Of a stretch of 25,410 bases of DNA, positions 16,939-24,473 are shown piece after piece; position 1 is the stretch's first letter, and each line of letters begins with the position of its first letter. The notes under the pieces were generated by a model. The model did not search any database. It saw only the letters and a program-made list of their open reading frames with translations, and was not told where the DNA came from. The stretch is taken from positions 1 to 25,410 of IMG/VR virus record IMGVR_UViG_3300008113_000434. One strand, written 5' to 3'. The stretch is from a virus. The translations under genes were made by a program, and so were the position numbers.

Positions 16939-18666
16939 ATGTCTTATCAGTTAAAGGTTATAAAAGATAACCCAATAGGATTCTGGATGCTAGAAGAGTC
17001 TTCTGGAACAGTTGCGTCTGATAAGTCTGGTTGTGGAAATAATGGAACCTATGTAGGTGGTATTAGTGCAAATATGTTGCCATTAGTACCAGGCGGAGTA
17101 TCTGGAAACAAGATCACTAATACTTCCTACATAACATTTCCAGTAACAAAAAATTATTATGGACAAACAGCATCCTCTGCTTTGGCCAATAAAAATACTG
17201 TCGATAACTCATTTACCTTAGAGGCCTGGATATATCCTTCAATATCTTCAAGCTCTTCAATCCCATTATTTGCAGATATAACAAATAATATTGGACTATA
17301 TTGGGAGAACTCTGCAAACATTGTGTTCAAGATCTCAAGTTCAGAAAAAATATCTTATGCTGTTCCATATTTTAAGAAAGCATTACATGTAGTAGGTGTT
17401 TATACAGCAACCTCAATATCTTTGTATGTAGATAGCATTCTTGTTGGAACAAAAAATATTTCTAATTTTAAATTTTTAAATAATACTACTTTATTTCAAT
17501 CTGGGCCTACATCAAGCGCAGAAGATTTCTTTATATTTGATGCTCCAGCGGTATATAGATATCAGCTTAATGATTCTTCAATTAAAAAGCATTATGTTGA
17601 GGGAAGCATATCAAAGAACCCTATTCAGGTTGTCTACCCAGACGAAGGAATTTTGTTTAGCTTAAATGACATGAAAATTAAGCCACAGTTCGTTTATACC
17701 TATCCTAAAAATAGAAATTGGTCAGAGATTATAGATGGATCAACTGTCTATTATGATAATATAAACAATTATATTGCATTTTACGATATTGATTTATCTG
17801 GGGCTAAAACATTTACCTATACCGATTCCTTTACTATCCCAACAGAGATTGGATTAATTTCTTCAAAAATAGAGTGGAGAAATGATTATGGCATTACTGT
17901 TAGAACCAGCATAGATGGAACTAACTGGCAGCCATGTTCTAATGGTGAAGCTATTCCTCAATACAAAAAAGGTTCATTTGATACTTCTGGAAAACTATTT
18001 GTAGAAATAACGATGGCTACGCCAGACATCACATTGTTTAATCCAAGACTATCATTTTTTGCTATCAGCTTGTTCTCAGACAAAGATATATATTCAGACA
18101 ATTTTGGAGACAAAATATCTTCATCTACAGAATATTCTTTAGGCTCCATAGATTACCCTATTTTGTCTAGAAACTATTCAAACGGAATTAGAGGTAACTC
18201 GTTCATCTTAAGCACAAGCTTACAAGCAAAATCCTTAGAGATGTTTTACACCCCAAACGGTACCGCAGAATTCGGTTTAATTTCAGGCACAGGAACTGGA
18301 TATTCCTGGAACGGATCTGGGGTAATTTCTAAGCTAAACGTAGATAAGATATATGTTAATGGGGTAGACAGAACCTCAGCAACTAACATTAGCTCCTGGC
18401 TGGTAGACGGACAGCCTCATCATATTGTAGTTGTTTTTGCCACCCCTATTACAAATAATATAACATTTAACCACACGTCAGTAAATAGTCACCTATATAA
18501 AAATATTGCTGTATATTCTAAGACCCTGACTGCCTCCATAGTTACAGAACACTATAATTGCTATGTTGGGAAGCCTTCTACTAGCATTCAAGAACCTGTA
18601 ATGACTATGACAGAATTAACTCCTAAATACTATAATAATGACTGGGTAGTCATCCAAACAATTTAA
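16939..18666 (+). CDS. LamG-type lectin-like virion protein, 575 aa
   Basis: AAGGAG (16928-16933) precedes the ATG by five nt. Residues 10-215 are a concanavalin/laminin-G-like fold: PIGFWMLEESSGTVASDKSG, NGTYVGG, SFTLEAWIYPS and HVVGVYTATSISLYVDSILVG are the expected strands. Residues about 225-395 form a second beta-rich unit of unknown family (a SIDGTNWQPCS segment recalls discoidin-like domains). Residues about 400-545 look like another, more diverged LamG-type unit (SLEMFYTPNGTAEFG, WLVDGQPHHIVVVF, KNIAVYSKTL). Such proteins occur in phage tails and bind host glycans. Its place after the dioxygenases suggests it is either another substrate or simply the next tail gene. Confidence 0.8.
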   Translation: MSYQLKVIKDNPIGFWMLEESSGTVASDKSGCGNNGTYVGGISANMLPLVPGGVSGNKITNTSYITFPVTKNYYGQTASSALANKNTVDNSFTLEAWIYPSISSSSSIPLFADITNNIGLYWENSANIVFKISSSEKISYAVPYFKKALHVVGVYTATSISLYVDSILVGTKNISNFKFLNNTTLFQSGPTSSAEDFFIFDAPAVYRYQLNDSSIKKHYVEGSISKNPIQVVYPDEGILFSLNDMKIKPQFVYTYPKNRNWSEIIDGSTVYYDNINNYIAFYDIDLSGAKTFTYTDSFTIPTEIGLISSKIEWRNDYGITVRTSIDGTNWQPCSNGEAIPQYKKGSFDTSGKLFVEITMATPDITLFNPRLSFFAISLFSDKDIYSDNFGDKISSSTEYSLGSIDYPILSRNYSNGIRGNSFILSTSLQAKSLEMFYTPNGTAEFGLISGTGTGYSWNGSGVISKLNVDKIYVNGVDRTSATNISSWLVDGQPHHIVVVFATPITNNITFNHTSVNSHLYKNIAVYSKTLTASIVTEHYNCYVGKPSTSIQEPVMTMTELTPKYYNNDWVVIQTI

Positions 18667-18668
18667 TT

Positions 18669-18695
18669 TGTCCTTGTCTTTGACAAATCTGGACA
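18669..18695 (+). promoter_or_regulatory. Nested dyad before the head genes (possible operator)
   Basis: TGTCC-TTGTC-TTT-GACAA-atct-GGACA forms a ten-base-pair stem with a 3-nt loop and a 4-nt bulge. It covers the candidate -35 and the spacer of the promoter upstream of 18709 and directly follows the LamG stop. No T-run follows, so it is not a standard terminator. It could be a repressor site or an mRNA end structure. Confidence 0.4.
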
Positions 18696-18701
18696 TATAC
18701 T
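18674..18701 (+). promoter_or_regulatory. Candidate promoter for the small protein and portal genes
   Basis: TTGTCT (18674-18679), 16-nt spacer, TATACT (18696-18701), then seven nt to the ATG at 18709, so the message would start at the codon. An alternative pair is TTGACA (18680-18685) with TATAAA (18701-18706), 15-nt spacer, which would suit a start at the in-frame ATG 18727. No Shine-Dalgarno site is seen before either ATG. Confidence 0.5.
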
Positions 18702-18708
18702 ATAAAGA

Positions 18709-19071
18709 ATGGTAAAATATAATCCTATGGACATTAAAAAGCTCAGTCAGTCAGTTGTTGAAGAAACAACTCTTGGTATATATGTTTGGGAAATGCCAGA
18801 TGGCAGATGGATCGGAGATGACGATGGAAATTTTCTTTCGATCACGGCCAAAAAAGGAAACAGATCCAGAATCGATGCTCTGGCTAGAGAAGTTCGCTCA
18901 TACGGTATATATGAGGGCGGGCCTAAGTTTCTTTCGGGAAGACGAAAGATTGATGACGAAGAATTTGAGCATCAAAAGCAAAGACTTGAATGGGGACTAG
19001 TTCCAGATCCTTTTGATATTGGAAATTATAAAGACGAGATGAAAGCTTTGAAGGGCGGAAGACAGCAATGA
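18709..19071 (+). CDS. Small conserved phage protein upstream of portal
   Basis: 120 residues, Asp/Glu- and Arg-rich, no signal or membrane segment. Distinctive segment: EETTLGIYVWEMPDGRWIGD, then DDDGNFLSI, KGNRSRIDALAREVRSYGI and QRLEWGLVPDPFDIGN. I associate this pattern with hypothetical proteins near the head genes of large actinophages, but I cannot name a function. The terminase, usually placed here, is absent, so a role in packaging or portal assembly is a guess. ATG 18727 is an alternative start that removes six residues. Its stop overlaps the portal ATG (ATGA). Confidence 0.75.
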   Translation: MVKYNPMDIKKLSQSVVEETTLGIYVWEMPDGRWIGDDDGNFLSITAKKGNRSRIDALAREVRSYGIYEGGPKFLSGRRKIDDEEFEHQKQRLEWGLVPDPFDIGNYKDEMKALKGGRQQ

Positions 19072-20645
19072 ATTTTATTGAAGACGAAGATAGCTCAGTT
19101 CAGATATCTACAGCGTCAGACTTATCTCGATTTGCAAATGTATATGTAGAAAAAACAACTGATGAGTTTAAGATGCAAGGTGATGATTTAAGAAAGCTTC
19201 ACGGTTTAAGTCCAGCATTTAAACGTAAGATGACAAGAGACATGCAAAAGATGTTTGTTGGAACAGATGGAGCACAGACACAACAGAATCTTCTTGCACA
19301 AGCAATTACTGGATATGCGCTATTTGATTTAATTGAGCCACCATTTAACTTAGACTATCTGTCAAAGGTATATGAAATATCTCCATACAACTACGCAGCA
19401 ATTAATGCTAAGGTTGCAAACATTGTTGGTCTTGGATATGATTTTACTGAGACAAGAAAAGCAAAAGAAGTTTTGGACGATATCAATGATGAAAAACAAT
19501 TGCAGAGAGCAAGAAAAAAGCTTAATAGACTAAGACAAGATTTAGATGCGTGGCTAGAAGCTTGTAATCAAGAAGAAACATTCGTAGAAACTCTTATTAA
19601 GGTTTACACAGACGTAGAATCTACTGGCAATGGATACCTTGAAGTAGGACGTACTACAAGCGGTAAGATTGGATATATAGGCCATATCCCAGCAAAGACT
19701 ATGCGTGTGCGTCGTTTACGTGATGGCTTTGTTCAGTTGCTGTACGGTAAAGCAGTATTTTTCCGTAACTTTGGAGATCAAGATACTCCAAACCCAATTG
19801 CTGGACAAGAAGACCGCCCAAATGAAATTGTTCACATAAAGAAATATACTCCAACAAATAATTACTACGGAATCCCAGACATCGTAGCAGCGGTTAATGC
19901 TATGGCTGGAAACGAGTTTGCTGGAAAGTATAATCTTGATTACTTTGAAAATAAAGCTGTCCCAAGATATATTGTCACAGTCAAAGGCGCAAAGCTTTCT
20001 TCAGAATCAGAAAGAAAGTTATTAGAGTTCTTCCAGGTTGGACTTAAGGGCAAGAATCATAGATCTTTATATATTCCTCTGCCAGCAGACAGCCCAGACT
20101 CAAAAGTTGAATTTAAGATGGAGCCAGTTGAGGCAGATGCTCAGGACTCATCATTTAATAATTATAGAAAAATGAATAGAGACGAAATACTTCTAGCCCA
20201 TAGAACACCTATTAGCAAAATTGGTCTGCCAGAAGGAATTAATTTAGCTGCAGCCCGTGATGCAGATAAGACATTTAAAGAGCAGGTTACAAGACCAGCC
20301 CAAGATATTCTTGAAAAGAAAATCAATAAATTGGTTGAAGAGATGACAGATGCTCTATATCTTAAATTAAATGAACTAACATTGACAGACGAAGATACCC
20401 AGTCAAAGATAGATGAAAGATATTTAAGAATGAAGGTAATTACTCCTAACGAAGTCCGTATTCGAAAAGGTATGGTTCCTATCGATGGCGGGGATGAAGT
20501 AGTAGAATTAAAGCCTCAGCAAGCAGCAGAGCAAAGAGCTCAGGCAGGCAATACAAGAACTAGAACCCAGGAAAGATCTGCAAATTCTCCAGATATTTCA
20601 GGAGAGGCTAGACAGCCAAAAGGAGAAGGTCGAGTTACGGAATAA
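19068..20645 (+). CDS. Portal protein (PBSX/HK97-like)
   Basis: 525 residues. It forms the dodecameric DNA entry channel at the capsid vertex and docks the terminase. Evidence: YEISPYNYAAINAKVANIVGLG (about 103-124), VYTDVESTGNGYLEVGR near 180-196, IPAKTMRVRR, NEIVHIKKYTPTNNYYGIPDIVAA (about 254-277), and NYRKMNRDEILLAHRTPISKIGL with ARDADKTFKEQV in the C-terminal half are the ordinary portal signatures of the PBSX family. Length is usual. The last 45 residues are Gln/Arg/Glu-rich and disordered. It overlaps the preceding gene by four nt and is followed by a hairpin, then the protease gene. Confidence 0.9.
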   Translation: MNFIEDEDSSVQISTASDLSRFANVYVEKTTDEFKMQGDDLRKLHGLSPAFKRKMTRDMQKMFVGTDGAQTQQNLLAQAITGYALFDLIEPPFNLDYLSKVYEISPYNYAAINAKVANIVGLGYDFTETRKAKEVLDDINDEKQLQRARKKLNRLRQDLDAWLEACNQEETFVETLIKVYTDVESTGNGYLEVGRTTSGKIGYIGHIPAKTMRVRRLRDGFVQLLYGKAVFFRNFGDQDTPNPIAGQEDRPNEIVHIKKYTPTNNYYGIPDIVAAVNAMAGNEFAGKYNLDYFENKAVPRYIVTVKGAKLSSESERKLLEFFQVGLKGKNHRSLYIPLPADSPDSKVEFKMEPVEADAQDSSFNNYRKMNRDEILLAHRTPISKIGLPEGINLAAARDADKTFKEQVTRPAQDILEKKINKLVEEMTDALYLKLNELTLTDEDTQSKIDERYLRMKVITPNEVRIRKGMVPIDGGDEVVELKPQQAAEQRAQAGNTRTRTQERSANSPDISGEARQPKGEGRVTE

Positions 20646-20650
20646 TTATT

Positions 20651-20674
20651 AGGCAACTAGTTATTTGCCTTTTG
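20651..20674 (+). terminator. Hairpin after the portal gene
   Basis: AGGCAA (20651-20656), an eight-nt loop, TTGCCT (20665-20670) and then TTT: a six-base-pair stem with a short T-run. Weak by bacterial standards but directly downstream of the portal stop. Its 3' arm also serves as a possible -35 for the next promoter. Confidence 0.5.
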
Positions 20675-20693
20675 ATATATAACATAATAAAAT
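20665..20693 (+). promoter_or_regulatory. Candidate promoter for the protease-capsid unit, leaderless
   Basis: TTGCCT (20665-20670), 17-nt spacer, TAAAAT (20688-20693), seven nt, then ATG at 20701. There is no Shine-Dalgarno site in the AT-only stretch before the ATG. The arrangement copies those before 12022 and 18709. Confidence 0.5.
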
Positions 20694-20700
20694 TAACTAT

Positions 20701-21762
20701 ATGAATATCGAAAAGTCTTATTGGTCTTCAAATGGCGACGCCATTAGTTTATCTGTTCCATTTACAAAAGTCAACCGTGAACAAAGAACTGTATCTGGTT
20801 TCGCCACTCTTGATAACATTGATCAAACAGGAGACTTAGTAACAGCAGAAGCTAGCCTAAAGGCTTTTGAAAATTTCCGTGGCAACATTCGTGAGATGCA
20901 TGGATCAAATGCAGTTGGCAAGATGGTTTCATTTAAGCCAGAAACATTCTATAACGCAAGAACAGGCGAATTCCACAGCGGAGTTTATGTAGATGCGTAT
21001 ATTTCAAAGGGTGCACAAGATACATGGGAAAAGATTCTTGATGGTACTCTTGCAGGATTCTCAATTGGCGGAAAGATTGTAGAATCAGAAAATGAGATTA
21101 ATAAGGCAACAGGACAAACAGTAAGATTTATTAAAGAGTATTCTCTCATTGAACTTTCAGTTGTAGATTCTCCAGCAAATGAACTCTGCAACATCTTGTC
21201 TATTCAGAAAATGAACGGTCAGCTTATATTCAAGGGAATCGCAGCAGAGACAAAAGTAGAAAACATTTTTTATTGTGAAGAAAGCGATTCTGTATTTATG
21301 TCTACAGAGTCTTCTTTTATTTCACCAGTTAGTGGAAAAGAAATTGAGCTAATTGGTTGGGTAGAATCAAATGACGTAAACAAAGCAAAAGAAATAGATA
21401 AGATTCTTGCTTCATTTAAGAAGACAAGATTGACGTTGCCTGAAACACAAACAATTGCAAAACAGGCAAACGCAGAAGGAGGTAATGAAGTGTCAGAAAA
21501 TACAGAAGCCGTTGCAGCAGTTGAAGAGACTGTAGCAGCAGTAGAAGAAACACCAGTTGCAGAAGCAACTGAACCAGCAGCTGAAGCACCAGCAGACGCT
21601 TCTGCCGAAACTCTGGAAAAAGCAGCCGACGTATCAGAAGTTGAGGTTGATGAACCTGATTTTGCAAAGATGCTTGGCGAACTTAAGGAGTTTTTCGCAG
21701 AAACTCTTAGCAAGACTATCAAAGGCGTTAGCAGATATTACAAATGCGTTGAATGGCGTTGA
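20701..21762 (+). CDS. Prohead protease (S78-like) with scaffold-type tail; 3' end frameshifted
   Basis: 353 residues as written. Residues 15-165 are the HK97-type prohead protease, which cleaves scaffold and capsid proteins in the immature head. Catalytic His is H67 (REMHGSN), Ser S121 (AGFSIGG), and the conserved IELSVVDSPAN follows at 150-160, with E151 a candidate third residue. Residues about 185-235 are an inserted small domain; 250-315 is a Glu/Ala/Val-rich linker; 320-341 begins a helix (FAKMLGELKEFFAETLSKTI). After K341 this frame gives an unlike tail that stops at 21762, while the expected coiled-coil and terminal motif continue in the +1 frame to 21901. The full-length product would be 399 residues, a normal protease-scaffold fusion. 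The start has no Shine-Dalgarno site. Confidence 0.87.
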   Translation: MNIEKSYWSSNGDAISLSVPFTKVNREQRTVSGFATLDNIDQTGDLVTAEASLKAFENFRGNIREMHGSNAVGKMVSFKPETFYNARTGEFHSGVYVDAYISKGAQDTWEKILDGTLAGFSIGGKIVESENEINKATGQTVRFIKEYSLIELSVVDSPANELCNILSIQKMNGQLIFKGIAAETKVENIFYCEESDSVFMSTESSFISPVSGKEIELIGWVESNDVNKAKEIDKILASFKKTRLTLPETQTIAKQANAEGGNEVSENTEAVAAVEETVAAVEETPVAEATEPAAEAPADASAETLEKAADVSEVEVDEPDFAKMLGELKEFFAETLSKTIKGVSRYYKCVEWR

Positions 21763-21901
21763 AAAGCGCATTGAAGCAGTCGAATCTGAGACTGCAATTA
21801 AGAAGTCCTCTGACCTCGGCGGGTCACAGGAAGTAGCAACAATACAAAAATCAAAGTGGAACGGTTCTTTCCTCGGATCCGTATCAGACTTAATTAGATA
21901 A
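21724..21901 (+). other. Out-of-frame C-terminus of the protease-scaffold (+1 frame)
   Basis: From 21725 the +1 frame reads ALADITNALNGVEKRIEAVE, then a charged and Ser/Gly-rich stretch (KKSSDLGGS) and ends KWNGSFLGSVSDLIR at the stop 21899-21901. The heptad pattern and terminal motif fit the scaffold ends of phage protease fusions. This frame has no start codon with a ribosome site nearby, so it should be joined to the upstream frame. A +1 slip of tRNA-Lys from AAA to AAG at 21721-21724 would do so. A one-base insertion error (GG for G at 21724-21725) would look the same. Confidence 0.7.
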
Positions 21902-21922
21902 ACAAAGGTAGGTGAAAAATAA

Positions 21923-22975
21923 ATGAGCAATGAAACATTAGAAAAGACTATTGCAGCAGGTACAACTGCTACAGGTACTTTCGCTTCCACAACTGGTGGA
22001 ACTGGAGTACATCGTGCTTCCGAAAACGGAAACGGTGGTCTTCTAAACCCAGAACAATCTTCTCGATTCCTGGACTACATGTTCGACGCAACCGTAATTG
22101 GTAAGGTCGCACGTACAGTTCGTATGAGAGCAGATACTACTGAGATTGATCGTATGTCAGTTGGTGAGAAACTGATGAAGATTGCTACTGAAGGTGACGA
22201 TACAAATAGCGCAAATTCAGGAGTAACTTTTTCAAAGATTTCTCTAACAACAAAGAAGCTTCGTTTAGATTGGGAGCTTTCAACAGAATCTCTAGAAGAT
22301 AACATCGAGGGTGCAGATCTTGAAGATCATATTGCACGTTTGATGGCAACACAGGCAGGTAATGATATTGAAGATGTAGTCCTTAACGGAGATACATCTC
22401 TTTCATCAGACCAGCTTTACAAGGCATTTGATGGAGCAGTCAAGAAGTCAAAGGCTAACGGTCACGTAGTTGACGCAGGTGGAGCAGCAGTTTCACGTGC
22501 AGTATTCAACTCAGCACTTAAGGCACTTCCTCGCAAGTACAAGCAGCGTCGTACAGACCTTCGCTTCCTTGCAGGATCAAACTTGATTCAAGACTTCCTA
22601 TATGCTAACAGCATTGGTACAAATAACACAATCCCACAGGATATCGCTTCAAGCATCATCCGTGGAGACGTACAGCCTCTATCAGGCCCAGCAGGTTATG
22701 TAGCACCATATGCATTCGGTATTCCAATTGTTGAAGTTCCTCTATTGAAGGAAACACAGACAGGTGATTACTCAGGAGCAACAGGTTCACACGGTGATAT
22801 CCACTTGACATTCCCAAATAACGTAGTTATTGGTGTTAAGCGTGACGTAACTGTTTACCGTTTCTTCTGGCCAAAGAAGGACTCAATCGAGTACACAATG
22901 TTTACTCGTGTTGGTGTTCAGATCGAACAAGCAGATGCTTGGGTCGTAGTAAAGAACGTCAAGGTCGCTTCATAA
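21923..22975 (+). CDS. Major capsid protein (HK97 fold)
   Basis: 350 residues with AGGTGA (21910-21915) seven nt upstream. The N-terminal 35 residues are Thr/Gly-rich and flexible; GGLLNPEQSSRFLDYMFDAT begins the folded part. SKISLTTKKLRLDWELSTES is the E-loop/P-domain strand typical of HK97 capsids, LEDHIARLMATQAGNDIEDVVLNGD the spine helix, and GIPIVEVPLLKE with LTFPNNVVIGVKRDVTVYRF the A-domain. There is no N-terminal delta domain, consistent with a separate protease-scaffold. Arg CGT/CGC and C-ending codons are commoner than in neighbouring genes, fitting high expression. A strong hairpin follows. Confidence 0.92.
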   Translation: MSNETLEKTIAAGTTATGTFASTTGGTGVHRASENGNGGLLNPEQSSRFLDYMFDATVIGKVARTVRMRADTTEIDRMSVGEKLMKIATEGDDTNSANSGVTFSKISLTTKKLRLDWELSTESLEDNIEGADLEDHIARLMATQAGNDIEDVVLNGDTSLSSDQLYKAFDGAVKKSKANGHVVDAGGAAVSRAVFNSALKALPRKYKQRRTDLRFLAGSNLIQDFLYANSIGTNNTIPQDIASSIIRGDVQPLSGPAGYVAPYAFGIPIVEVPLLKETQTGDYSGATGSHGDIHLTFPNNVVIGVKRDVTVYRFFWPKKDSIEYTMFTRVGVQIEQADAWVVVKNVKVAS

Positions 22976-22999
22976 TTAGGAGTAAAATCCGCAAGAATG

Positions 23000-23030
23000 G
23001 CCCCCAAAGCAATTTGGGGGCTGTTCATTT
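23000..23030 (+). terminator. Strong hairpin after the capsid gene
   Basis: GCCCCCAAA (23000-23008), a GCAA tetraloop, and TTTGGGGGC (23013-23021): a perfect nine-base-pair stem closed by a GNRA loop, followed by TGTTCATTT. It sits 25 nt after the capsid stop and is probably an intrinsic terminator or mRNA-stabilising 3' end. Confidence 0.8.
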
Positions 23031-23041
23031 AAATATATCAA

Positions 23042-23050
23042 TGCTATAAT
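23042..23050 (+). promoter_or_regulatory. Extended -10 promoter before the 23079 gene
   Basis: TGCTATAAT carries the consensus TATAAT (23045-23050) with the extended TGn. A -35 is weak (TGTTCA, 23022-23027, 17-nt spacer). The gene's ribosome site AAAGGAG (23067-23073) follows, so this message has a short leader, unlike the three SD-less starts. Confidence 0.6.
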
Positions 23051-23078
23051 TGATGTACCTATTATCAAAGGAGTATAT

Positions 23079-23477
23079 ATGTCATTCGAGACATTGAAGG
23101 TATCGGAACTAAGAAAAATAGCAGAAGATTTTGCTGTAGACACAGATGGCCTAAAAAATAAGGCAGATATAATTGCAGCCCTATCAGAAGAAGGCGTAAG
23201 CTGGTCAGTATACAGCAAGACAATTAAAAAAATTGAAGATGAAAAAGAAGAAGCTCCAGAAGTTCTTCCAAAGTTCGATCCAAAGGCGAAGCAGGCGGAA
23301 GGATCAGTTCTAGTCAGAATGACAAGAGCAAACTTTAGATATGACATTATGGGACACACTTTTACAAAGGATCACCCTTTTGTAGCAATGTCAGAGACAG
23401 ATGCACAAAAGATTTTTGATAGTCAAGAAGGATTCAGATTAGCTAACCCCACGGAAGTACAAGAATTTTATAGCTAA
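23079..23477 (+). CDS. Small head-region protein with SAP/Rho-N-like domain
   Basis: 132 residues; AAAGGAG lies five nt before ATG. Residues 4-40 (LKVSELRKIAEDFAVDTDGL, then KNKADIIAALSEEGV) form a helix-extended-helix unit of the SAP, HeH or Rho N-terminal type, which often binds nucleic acid. A charged linker (residues 48-70) leads to a C-terminal piece (SVLVRMTRANFRYDIMGHTF...FVAMSETDAQKIFDSQEGFR) that I have seen in proteins next to phage capsid genes. Placed straight after the capsid gene, it may be a head completion, decoration or DNA-contact protein; this is inference. Confidence 0.75.
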   Translation: MSFETLKVSELRKIAEDFAVDTDGLKNKADIIAALSEEGVSWSVYSKTIKKIEDEKEEAPEVLPKFDPKAKQAEGSVLVRMTRANFRYDIMGHTFTKDHPFVAMSETDAQKIFDSQEGFRLANPTEVQEFYS

Positions 23478-23492
23478 TATGTAGGAGGAGAA

Positions 23493-24473
23493 ATGGCAGA
23501 GGTTCTAGTTGGAACAAACTCACCAATAAGTCATCAGGTTTATTGGCAAGGAGAATCAGTAGACGCAGATTCTGCACCTACAGTAAAGATATATGATATC
23601 ACTGAGGATCCAGCAGTTTCTCCCCCTATTAATCCAACCACTTTATTAACAACTTTAACATCTGTTAAAGATGAAACAAATGTTGGAGTTTACAGCGTTT
23701 ATCTTCCATTATCGTATACAGCTAGACAAAGAGAACTAAAGCTAGTTTGGGAGTATCAAGTATCCCTTAATAATGTTTCAAAGTCTCATGTTGTTTTTGT
23801 GACACAACCTTATACTGATCTGTCGCAGGCCTCTATTTCTATGGGAATAAGTAATGATCCATCAGACCCAATGTATAAAAGCTATAGAGAATTACAATCT
23901 GCTGAGCGATATGCTAGAAAAAAAATAGAAACTCATTGTGGACAGGTATTCTATCTGTATGATGATTCATTTACTGTATACGGAAATGATTCAGACACAT
24001 TATTGTTGCCACAAAAATTAAATGAATTGCATGAAGTTTATGCAAATGATTTATTGATGTACGATAAGTTTGCCCCACTAAATAATTTTGGCTATCAGCT
24101 AGATGTCACAGTTAGTGGATTTGGTTTAAAGATCAATAGAGCGGCCCAGCTTGATAACATTACATATACAGCAAACGGAATGGTGCCTCCGTCTATTCAT
24201 GATTACACTGGTGTATTTAGACAACCAGACCAATATAAGGTACAAGGCAGATTTGGATGGGCAGAAGTCCCAGACGAAGTAGAATTAGCATGTATCGAAT
24301 TGATGAAAGATTATTTTTCCCAAGATAAAACTTGGAAGCACAAGTACTTAAAGAATATCCAAACATTTGATTGGCAATTCGAATATAATTCAGAAGTTTA
24401 TTCTGGAACTGGTAACGCTTATGCTGATCAACTTTTGGCTGACTATGTCTTAAACCAGGCGGTAATCATTTAA
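23493..24473 (+). CDS. Head-tail connector/adaptor-like protein, 326 aa
   Basis: Strong ribosome site AGGAGG (23483-23488), four nt from ATG. Residues 1-105 are beta-rich, Ig-like (VYWQGESVDADSAPTVKIYD, LVWEYQVSLNN). Residues about 128-326 have the features of gp6-like connectors: helix YRELQSAERYARKKIETHCG, a beta middle (SFTVYGNDSDTLLLPQKLNELHEV), FGWAEVPDEVELACIELMKD and a final helix. This family forms the ring under the portal. The N-terminal Ig-like part is additional to the usual short connector. Ends in a one-base overlap with the next gene. Confidence 0.72.
   Translation: MAEVLVGTNSPISHQVYWQGESVDADSAPTVKIYDITEDPAVSPPINPTTLLTTLTSVKDETNVGVYSVYLPLSYTARQRELKLVWEYQVSLNNVSKSHVVFVTQPYTDLSQASISMGISNDPSDPMYKSYRELQSAERYARKKIETHCGQVFYLYDDSFTVYGNDSDTLLLPQKLNELHEVYANDLLMYDKFAPLNNFGYQLDVTVSGFGLKINRAAQLDNITYTANGMVPPSIHDYTGVFRQPDQYKVQGRFGWAEVPDEVELACIELMKDYFSQDKTWKHKYLKNIQTFDWQFEYNSEVYSGTGNAYADQLLADYVLNQAVII

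Noticed and set aside
18755-19000. 81-codon frame inside the small pre-portal gene
   Set aside because: It lies wholly within the 18709-19071 gene in another frame, has no ribosome site and no recognisable pattern.
22976-23359. Antisense 127-codon frame over the capsid-downstream hairpin and the 23079 gene
   Set aside because: It would run through the terminator hairpin and against a well-supported sense gene with promoter and ribosome site.
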